From Bacteroidia bacterium (GTDB lineage: Bacteria > Bacteroidota > Bacteroidia > Bacteroidales > Azobacteroidaceae): a DNA stretch of 12,663 nt. Below, piece after piece: positions 7,912 to 12,663 of the stretch; positions within the stretch are counted from its first letter, which is position 1, and every line of letters begins with the position of its first letter. The translations under genes and the position numbers were made by a program. Where the stretch lies: positions 1 to 12,663 of the forward strand of contig BNXY01000059.1 of NCBI GenBank assembly GCA_025999935.1, in the 5' to 3' direction. A model generated the notes under the pieces. That model was not told where the DNA came from, searched no databases, and saw only the letters and a program-made list of their open reading frames with translations.

Positions 7912-9089
7912 AGTAACTCCTTCAATTTTTGCTTGTTCTTATCTACTTGTTTGATAATGGTTTCGACCGATGTTTTGGAGCGACCGCCGTCTGCCGGGGT
8001 ATTGAAACAATAGTCAACCAATTTTTCAATGGTGGAAGTGGCCACGTGCATCCGGGTATCGGAAGAGGCGTAGTAGATATAGACTTTCCCATCGTCGTCG
8101 GCAATCCATCCGTTGGTAAACAAGACATTGGATACATCGCCCACCCGTTCTTTGCCTATGGGAGCCATGAAATGACCTGCCGGTTCGGCGATAACTTTCG
8201 ATGGATCTTCCAAATCGGTCATGTAGAGATAGAGCACATAACGAAGTCCGGCTGCGCAACCCCGAACGCCATGCGCCAGATGCAACCAGCCTTTCCAAGT
8301 TTTGATAGGGTGGGGGCCTTCTCCGTTTTTCACTTCTTTAATGGTATGGTATTGGCGGAGATTGATAATTTTTTCGGCTTTTACTTCCGCGTTTGTCATA
8401 TCGTCAATCAAGGCCCAGCCGATGCCGCCTCCGGAGCCTGCATCAATGAATCCGTCTTGCGGGCGGGTGTACAAGGCATATTTTGCATGTACAAATTCCG
8501 GATGAAGCACCACATTGCGTTGTTGTGATTTGGATTTCAAGTCTGGAAGCCGTTCCCAGTTGATTAAGTCTTTGGTGCGAACGATGCCGCAGGAAGCGGT
8601 TGCAGATGATAAATCGCCCGGTTCGGCAGCGGGGTCTTTTCGTTCGGCGCAGAACAAGCCATATACCCAGCCGTCTTCATGGGCGGTCAAACGCATATCG
8701 TAAACATTGGTTTCGGGGTCGTCCACATCCGCAAAAGAAATCGGATAATCCCAAAAGCGGAAATTGTCGATGCCATTGGGACTTTCGGCGATGGCGAAAA
8801 ACGATTTACGGTCGTTGCCTTCCACGCGAGCCACCAATATATATTTATCTCCCCATTTGATAGCGCCGGAGTTGAAAGCGCCGTTGATGCCGATTCTCTC
8901 CAACAATTCGGGATTGGTTTCCGGGTCAAAATCGTACCGCCAAATCAGCGGAGCATGTTCGCCCGTTAAAATCGGATTTTTGTAACGATGGTAAATCCCG
9001 TTGGTTTTTCCCTTTTTCTTGTTCTGTTTAGTCAGTAATTCTTCCTGTTTTTTGAAGAGTTGTTTTACTTTTTTTGTGTATTGTTCCAT
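7908..9089 (-). CDS. 4-O-beta-D-mannosyl-D-glucose phosphorylase (GH130)
   Basis: A 393-residue cytoplasmic GH130 five-bladed propeller enzyme, first gene of the operon. It phosphorolyses mannosyl-beta-1,4-glucose to alpha-mannose-1-phosphate and glucose. The start is ATG 9089-9087; the longer frame opens on a TTG lying in the promoter. With this start the sequence [12 protein letters not shown] puts Asp131 where the catalytic Asp131 of the Bacteroides fragilis enzyme is reported (from memory), which supports both the start and the subfamily. Other visible features are a Lys-rich N-terminal helix (7-27), a basic phosphate-site candidate in RNVVLHPEF (191-199), [20 protein letters not shown] (255-274), and [12 protein letters not shown] (317-328). 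The length fits GH130 subfamily 1 rather than the shorter mannooligosaccharide phosphorylases. Co-transcription with the 2-epimerase, which makes its substrate, makes the assignment strong. Confidence 0.92.
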   Translation of the reverse strand: MEQYTKKVKQLFKKQEELLTKQNKKKGKTNGIYHRYKNPILTGEHAPLIWRYDFDPETNPELLERIGINGAFNSGAIKWGDKYILVARVEGNDRKSFFAIAESPNGIDNFRFWDYPISFADVDDPETNVYDMRLTAHEDGWVYGLFCAERKDPAAEPGDLSSATASCGIVRTKDLINWERLPDLKSKSQQRNVVLHPEFVHAKYALYTRPQDGFIDAGSGGGIGWALIDDMTNAEVKAEKIINLRQYHTIKEVKNGEGPHPIKTWKGWLHLAHGVRGCAAGLRYVLYLYMTDLEDPSKVIAEPAGHFMAPIGKERVGDVSNVLFTNGWIADDDGKVYIYYASSDTRMHVATSTIEKLVDYCFNTPADGGRSKTSVETIIKQVDKNKQKLKELL

Positions 9090-9110
9090 TTTTATAGTTT
9101 TAAGTTGCTG

Positions 9111-9118
9111 CAAAGATA
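9111..9118 (-). promoter_or_regulatory. Putative -7 box of the mannoside operon
   Basis: On the minus strand this reads TATCTTTG, an exact TAnnTTTG match and a very common form in Bacteroidota. It lies 21 bases before the phosphorylase ATG, implying a leader of about 15 bases. No convincing -33 TTTG is seen upstream. It also excludes the upstream TTG codon (9113) as translation start. Confidence 0.6.
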
Positions 9119-9272
9119 CAAATTATTTTAAAATTTGGCTAATTTTTTTTGAGACGCTATATTTTCAAAAAAAAAAGTTGAGATGTCTTGTTGTTAAAAA
9201 ACGCTTGTGTCTAAAAATGGAAAAATCAACAACAAATTCAAGCAATTTTTGCTATAAATCCAATTATTTTTG

Positions 9273-9332
9273 CTATTTTATGAAAAATAATATTTGAATT
9301 TGTTTTTTTATGAAAAATAATACATATATTTG
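9273..9332. repeat. 30-bp tandem duplication in the fimbrial promoter region
   Basis: Two adjoining 30-base units (9273-9302 and 9303-9332) share the 17-base core ttttatgaaaaataata (9276-9292 and 9306-9322) and both end in TTTG. The TTTG ending unit 1 is placed to act as a -33 element and the TTTG ending unit 2 closes the -7 box. A second, weaker repeat (tttttgctat, 9246-9255 and 9267-9276, period 21) lies just upstream. The rest of 9119-9272 is AT-rich with no gene seen. Confidence 0.75.
9299..9332 (+). promoter_or_regulatory. Putative promoter of the fimbrial cluster
   Basis: TATATTTG (9325-9332) matches the Bacteroidota -7 consensus TAnnTTTG. TTTG at 9299-9302 could be the -33 element; the 22-base spacing is slightly long. 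Transcription would start near 9339, giving a leader of about 30 bases to ATG 9371. The GTG at 9332 falls in the box and cannot be a start if this promoter is right. Confidence 0.5.
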
Positions 9333-9370
9333 TGCGGAATTTGACAATGTTCATTTTAACACACACGATT

Positions 9371-10780
9371 ATGGATTCGAAAAATTACTGCACAGTATTT
9401 TTAACTGCGGTGAAACAGATATTTAAAAATACCTGTTCACAAAGAAAGTACTTTAAAGGGGGCTTGTTCAAGCCTGTCCTGACAATGCTTTTTACTTGTT
9501 TACTCTTTCTCCCGTTTACTGCAAAAGCGCAGGATACAGCTTTGGTATTCGGCTCCAAAGTTTTTTTCTTCCAGACCGACAGCGTACAGTTGAAGCGCGA
9601 CTTCAAAACCAACAAGCAGGTTTTCGACGCGCTGGATTTCCTGCTGAACATGCCGGAAATCTATAATCACATCGACAGCATATTAGTTATCGGCGCCGCT
9701 TCACCCATTGGCACGGCGGAGCACAACCGCACCCTGTCGATTGCCCGCGCCAAAGCAATGGAAGTATATATCATGTGGAAACATCCCGGTTTCGACCGCA
9801 GCCGCATCGATGAAAAAGCGGCGGGCATCGACTGGGAAGGTTTTCAATACATGGTCTCGGAAGACGACCGCGTGCCGGACAAGGGAAAAATCCTTTTCCT
9901 GCTGGGCCGGACTCGGAATGAAAACCAACTGCTGCAGGAACTGCGCAGCCTGCCCCCTGCAACGCAAAAATATCTCAAGGCAAATATTTTTAGCCGACTG
10001 CAATATGTGAGCGTTCGCTTTTTGATGGACGACGGCAGCTATATCCCGTCGCTGACCGGTAGCCCTCTTGGCAATTTTCTCAAAAATAAGGACAATAAAA
10101 ACGCGGTAAAGCGCGATACGATAACCGTAAACAATACGGTAACCGTAAACAATACAGTCGTAGTACGTGATACGGTGGCTGTTCAGAATACAGTTGTTTT
10201 GCGCGACACGGTGGTTTTGCGCGATACCCTTGTTCAGGTTTTTCCGGTAAACAGGCCGGCGCGGGTGTTTGCCGTTAGTTCCAATTTGCTGTACGATGCC
10301 GCTTTGCTTCCCAACCTTTCGCTGGAGCTTGCCTTCAACCGGCAGTCCCTGTTGCTGCAAGGCGCGTGGACGTGGATGGATACCCGCTCGCCCAATTATT
10401 GGAGCTACCGTATTCAGATGCTTTGGGTGGAAAACCGCTATTGGTGGAGCGACCGCCCACAGGCCCTGACCGGATTTTTTACCGGCGTTTACGGCGCGGT
10501 GGGCACTTACGATGTCCGTTTGTTTCCCAAAGGGGGAGAACCCTGGGGTTCGCTCAGCAATTTCAGCTATTCGCTGGGCTTTACCGGCGGCTATTCCCTT
10601 CCGCTGTCCCGCCGGTGGAACCTGAATTTCAACCTTGGAATCGGCTATTTGGGCGGGGAATACAATGAGTATAATCACAGTTCGTGCGCCGACTGCTACC
10701 CCAAGCGGAGTACGAAGCAGCGCAGGTATATCGGGCCTACACAGGCCGCAGTATCAATTGTTTATCTGATAAAAAAATAA
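9371..10780 (+). CDS. OmpA-like / DUF3575 fimbrial-cluster outer-membrane protein
   Basis: A 469-residue product from ATG 9371; a shorter start at ATG 9485 (431 residues) is possible. A long basic N-region leads to a signal peptide core MLFTCLLFLPFTAKAQ, with signal peptidase I cleavage likely after AKA or AKAQ. Residues about 60-140 resemble an OmpA-like peptidoglycan-binding domain: FFFQTDSVQL, IDSILVIGAASPIGT, and NRTLSIARAKAMEVY, matching the N..LS..RA signature. A linker of hexapeptide repeats follows (about 248-290). From about 295 to the end is a DUF3575 beta-barrel-like domain (VSSNLLYDAALLPNLSLEL, repeated aromatic-ended strands, C-terminal SIVYLIKK). In Bacteroidales this protein type precedes DUF5119 and fimbrillin genes, and probably anchors or supports assembly of type V pili at the outer membrane; the exact role is unknown. 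The next gene starts 4 bases after its stop, so the two form an operon. Confidence 0.82.
   Translation: MDSKNYCTVFLTAVKQIFKNTCSQRKYFKGGLFKPVLTMLFTCLLFLPFTAKAQDTALVFGSKVFFFQTDSVQLKRDFKTNKQVFDALDFLLNMPEIYNHIDSILVIGAASPIGTAEHNRTLSIARAKAMEVYIMWKHPGFDRSRIDEKAAGIDWEGFQYMVSEDDRVPDKGKILFLLGRTRNENQLLQELRSLPPATQKYLKANIFSRLQYVSVRFLMDDGSYIPSLTGSPLGNFLKNKDNKNAVKRDTITVNNTVTVNNTVVVRDTVAVQNTVVLRDTVVLRDTLVQVFPVNRPARVFAVSSNLLYDAALLPNLSLELAFNRQSLLLQGAWTWMDTRSPNYWSYRIQMLWVENRYWWSDRPQALTGFFTGVYGAVGTYDVRLFPKGGEPWGSLSNFSYSLGFTGGYSLPLSRRWNLNFNLGIGYLGGEYNEYNHSSCADCYPKRSTKQRRYIGPTQAAVSIVYLIKK
10112..10240 (+). repeat. In-frame hexapeptide repeats (NNTVxV / RDTVVL)
   Basis: About six 18-base units encode successive NNTVTV, NNTVVV, RDTVAV, QNTVVL, RDTVVL and RDTLVQ hexapeptides. 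They lie between the OmpA-like and DUF3575 domains. Copies at the DNA level are diverged but related (for example cgtaaacaatacggtaac beside cgtaaacaatacagtcgt). Alternating Val with Asn/Asp/Thr suggests an extended or beta-type spacer in the periplasm. Confidence 0.8.
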
Positions 10781-10784
10781 GTAA

Positions 10785-11822
10785 ATGAACCGCGTTATCG
10801 GCACATACATTGGCCTGTTGCTCCTGCTCTGCTCCTGCGAAAACCGGGAACTGAGTTCCGACGATCCCTGTGATGATTTGGCAGCTGTCGAGGTCGTTAT
10901 CCATTGGGACGGCATCGACCCTGCGGACAAACCGCAGCAGGGGATGACTGTCCATCTGTTTGCCCAAAACGGCCTGCAAGGCTATAAACGGGCCAACCTT
11001 CCTGTGGACGGCGGACGGATGAATATACCAAGGGCAATTCCCTATATCCCGCTCTGTTACGATTATTACGGCAACGATTATATTCATTTCCGCAACGAAA
11101 ATAATTTGGATTTGTTTGAGGCATACAGCGCGCCGGCCACCGGCCTGTACAATGCTTACGGGCCGAACAGCGCATCAAACCGGGCGGCTGCGGGCGAAAC
11201 GGAGGAAAATACCGTCACCGAGCCTTATCCTTATAACTTTTTTACGGTGCGCAACGAAGATATCTTTACCGTCCTGCCTGTTTCCGGACAGACGCAGTAC
11301 CTGCATTTTTATCCGCAGAACGTGCTCCGTGAGTTTACTTTTTTGATTCGGGATGTGGAAGGCGTAGAGAATATAAGCAGCGCCTCCGGCGCTATTTCGG
11401 GCATGTCTTCGACCTACCGGATGGGCGACGGCGCGAAGGGTGTCGTTCCGGCTACCGTGCTGTTCGGCAACCGACAGGGACGGGTAACTTGGGCGGGCGA
11501 TTCCATTACGGGCGCATTTTGCACTTTTGGCCCCGCCGATATTGAGCATTTTCGCAACCGGCTTACCGTTGGGGTTATTTCTGTTGCACGGGGATATTAT
11601 TTTGGCACTTGGGAAGAAACGGTGCGCGAACAGATAGCGGGCGCACTGGGCGAACACGGAACTTGGGAAGAACAGTTGGCTTGGCGGCTTCAAAACGAAG
11701 GATATGATATTGTGCTTCAAAACAACGGGCGGCTGGTGATTCCCGACGAACCTGGCGACGGCACCTTTATCGTGGACGTAGGGGACTACGACAATGTGGT
11801 GGTGCCGCTGCCGCTGAGGTAG
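10785..11822 (+). CDS. DUF5119 fimbrial-cluster lipoprotein
   Basis: A 345-residue lipoprotein. MNRVIGTYIGLLLLLCSC ends in a lipobox with lipid Cys18, followed by ENRELSS. The body matches the DUF5119 pattern of Bacteroidales: an early VEVVIHWDG strand, GMTVHLFAQ, PRAIPYIPLCYDYYGNDYIHF, LPVSGQTQYLHFYPQNVLREFTFLI, and a late LQNNGRLVIPDEPGDGTFIVDVG. FimB/Mfa2-type anchors and fimbrillins share a similar two-domain beta fold, so it may be an accessory or anchor subunit of the pilus; that role is inferred from the family's neighbours. It begins 4 bases after the OmpA-like gene and is followed, after a 137-base gap with a tandem repeat, by a fimbrillin gene. Its coding sequence is GC-rich compared with the left half of the window. 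The frame is intact and full length. Confidence 0.82.
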   Translation: MNRVIGTYIGLLLLLCSCENRELSSDDPCDDLAAVEVVIHWDGIDPADKPQQGMTVHLFAQNGLQGYKRANLPVDGGRMNIPRAIPYIPLCYDYYGNDYIHFRNENNLDLFEAYSAPATGLYNAYGPNSASNRAAAGETEENTVTEPYPYNFFTVRNEDIFTVLPVSGQTQYLHFYPQNVLREFTFLIRDVEGVENISSASGAISGMSSTYRMGDGAKGVVPATVLFGNRQGRVTWAGDSITGAFCTFGPADIEHFRNRLTVGVISVARGYYFGTWEETVREQIAGALGEHGTWEEQLAWRLQNEGYDIVLQNNGRLVIPDEPGDGTFIVDVGDYDNVVVPLPLR

Positions 11823-11841
11823 GGTCAAGCCCGCAATGACA
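11822..11841. repeat. Possible REP-like fragment
   Basis: The stretch gggtcaagcccgcaatgaca directly abuts the DUF5119 stop codon. It resembles the common intergenic motif family GTCATTGCGGGCTTGACCC found in many bacterial genomes. There is only one copy in this window, so this is recognition from memory and not proof of a repeat. Confidence 0.3.
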
Positions 11842-11875
11842 GGTTTATTTGGACTTTATTTTGCAAAATTAGTAT

Positions 11876-11955
11876 AGTGAGTTTTTATGTATTATTTTTT
11901 AATTTAATTTTTTACAGTGAGTTTTTAGGTTTTTATTTTTTAATTTAATTTTTAC
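11876..11955. repeat. 40-bp tandem duplication upstream of the fimbrillin gene
   Basis: Two adjoining 40-base units (11876-11915 and 11916-11955) share agtgagttttta at the start and ttttttaatttaattttt near the end, differing by a few bases and a small indel in the middle. The second copy ends 4 bases before the fimbrillin ATG, so the repeat makes up most of the untranslated leader. A TTATTTTG at 11857-11864 upstream is only a weak -7-like candidate. Confidence 0.8.
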
Positions 11956-11959
11956 AGAA

Positions 11960-12663
11960 ATGAAAAAAAATCTTTTTTATTTAAGTATGCTTGCAATTGC
12001 GTCGATAACAGTCAGTTGCAGCAATGACTTCGAAGAAGGTCAAACGCCGGCCGTTAACAACAGCGGTCATGCAATTAAGTTTGATTCCTGGGCAAACAAA
12101 CAGCTCCGGGCGGCGGCTACCAAAGCCGAAGATGTTACGGATTTTGCCGTGCTGGTTACGGATACTACCACTGTCCCGCCGGCAGCAGACCCGGTGCTTA
12201 TCGACGGTAAGGTCGTTACCGGCAGCAACTCGGCGGGCTGGACTTACACGCCGCTTGCCTTTTGGCCGGAAACAGCCGAGGTTAATTTCTTTGCTTTCTC
12301 TCCGACGGCGGCAGTGGGTATTGACAAGGGTGCAACAGAATTGGTGGGTCAAAACGACGCACCAACAGTAGCAGGCGATCCGCCAACCCCGGTAACCATC
12401 AAATACGAGTTGCCCACTACGCTTACCGACCAGGTGGACTTGCTGGTGTCCCGTCATTCCGGCACTTATGCTGCTGAGGGCGCTACGGGGGTTACCTTGA
12501 ATTTCCGCCATGCCCTTTCGCGCGTCCTGTTCCAGATCAAGAGCGAAAGTTCGATGGATTTTATCGTGTCGAGCATCAAGTTGAAAAACCTCAAGAGCAA
12601 AGCTACGCTGGATTTGAACGATGTGCCCAAGGATACGGACCTGTTCCCTTACCCGACCGACAA
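11960..12663 (+). CDS. Fimbrillin (Mfa-like) lipoprotein, 3' end outside window
   Basis: An open frame from ATG 11960 runs to the right edge without a stop (234 complete codons). It begins MKKNLFYLSMLAIASITVSC, a lipoprotein signal with lipid Cys20. The pattern IKFDSW (39-44), TYTPLAFWP then VNFFAFSP, VTIKYELP, TDQVDLLVSR and VTLNFRHALSRVLFQIK is typical of Mfa_like_1 fimbrillins of Bacteroidales. These are exported as lipoproteins, cut after an Arg by a gingipain-like protease, and polymerised by strand exchange into type V pili. Arg50 in NKQLRAAATK lies at about the right distance for such cleavage; that is an inference. It is the third gene of the fimbrial cluster, preceded by a 40-bp tandem repeat, and may be a structural or tip subunit. 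Which one cannot be told without the C-terminus and downstream genes. Confidence 0.88.
   Translation, partial: MKKNLFYLSMLAIASITVSCSNDFEEGQTPAVNNSGHAIKFDSWANKQLRAAATKAEDVTDFAVLVTDTTTVPPAADPVLIDGKVVTGSNSAGWTYTPLAFWPETAEVNFFAFSPTAAVGIDKGATELVGQNDAPTVAGDPPTPVTIKYELPTTLTDQVDLLVSRHSGTYAAEGATGVTLNFRHALSRVLFQIKSESSMDFIVSSIKLKNLKSKATLDLNDVPKDTDLFPYPTD

Noticed and set aside
9332..9370. GTG 9332 or ATG 9347 as start of the OmpA-like gene
   Set aside because: The GTG overlaps the putative -7 box and ATG 9347 would leave a leader of under 10 bases; ATG 9371 is preferred, although ATG 9485 remains possible.
9701..10678. Long minus-strand frame (325 codons) opposite the OmpA-like/DUF3575 gene
   Set aside because: It is antisense to a gene with clear signal peptide and domain motifs; its product has no recognisable domain or signal, and GC-rich coding DNA often leaves long antisense frames.
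11981..12511. Minus-strand frame of 176 codons opposite the fimbrillin gene
   Set aside because: The plus-strand frame carries a lipobox and fimbrillin motifs; the minus-strand product has none.
1..12663. CRISPR array, tRNA, rRNA or phage genes
   Set aside because: No regularly spaced direct repeats, cloverleaf-like segments or phage/integrase motifs were seen on either strand by eye.

Overview
The window looks like chromosome from a Bacteroidales member of the Bacteroidota. The evidence is a fimbrial cluster of DUF3575/OmpA-like protein, DUF5119 lipoprotein and fimbrillin, an NVEALA-type small exported peptide, many short-spaced lipobox signal peptides, and TAnnTTTG-type -7 promoter boxes close to starts, with few Shine-Dalgarno sites. 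No rRNA, tRNA, transposase or CRISPR array was seen. Species cannot be told from this window.

Region 1 (1-4490, minus strand, AT-rich). Reading in transcription order: a transglutaminase-like lipoprotein with a C-terminal discoidin-like region, a Wzy/O-antigen-ligase-like membrane protein with a TPR tail only 2 bases later, a small NVEALA-like Cys-containing exported peptide, a strong hairpin, and the first 56 codons of another lipoprotein running off the left edge. No glycan biosynthesis gene accompanies the ligase. The set may be an envelope system that exports and modifies a small peptide; that is a hypothesis.

Region 2 (4770-9118, minus strand). A compact three-gene operon, with a recognisable -7 box in front and a hairpin terminator behind, encodes 4-O-beta-mannosyl-glucose phosphorylase (GH130), a cellobiose/mannobiose 2-epimerase and a Na+/solute symporter. 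Together they would import beta-1,4-mannobiose, epimerise it to mannosyl-glucose and phosphorolyse it to mannose-1-phosphate and glucose. This is the mannan pathway described in Bacteroides fragilis, but no mannanase gene is next to it here.

Region 3 (9273-12663, plus strand, clearly GC-richer). A divergently transcribed fimbrial cluster: an OmpA-like/DUF3575 protein with a hexapeptide-repeat linker, a DUF5119 lipoprotein, and a fimbrillin (Mfa-like) lipoprotein cut by the right edge. Short tandem duplications lie in the non-coding DNA before the first gene (30 bp, spanning its promoter) and before the fimbrillin (40 bp).
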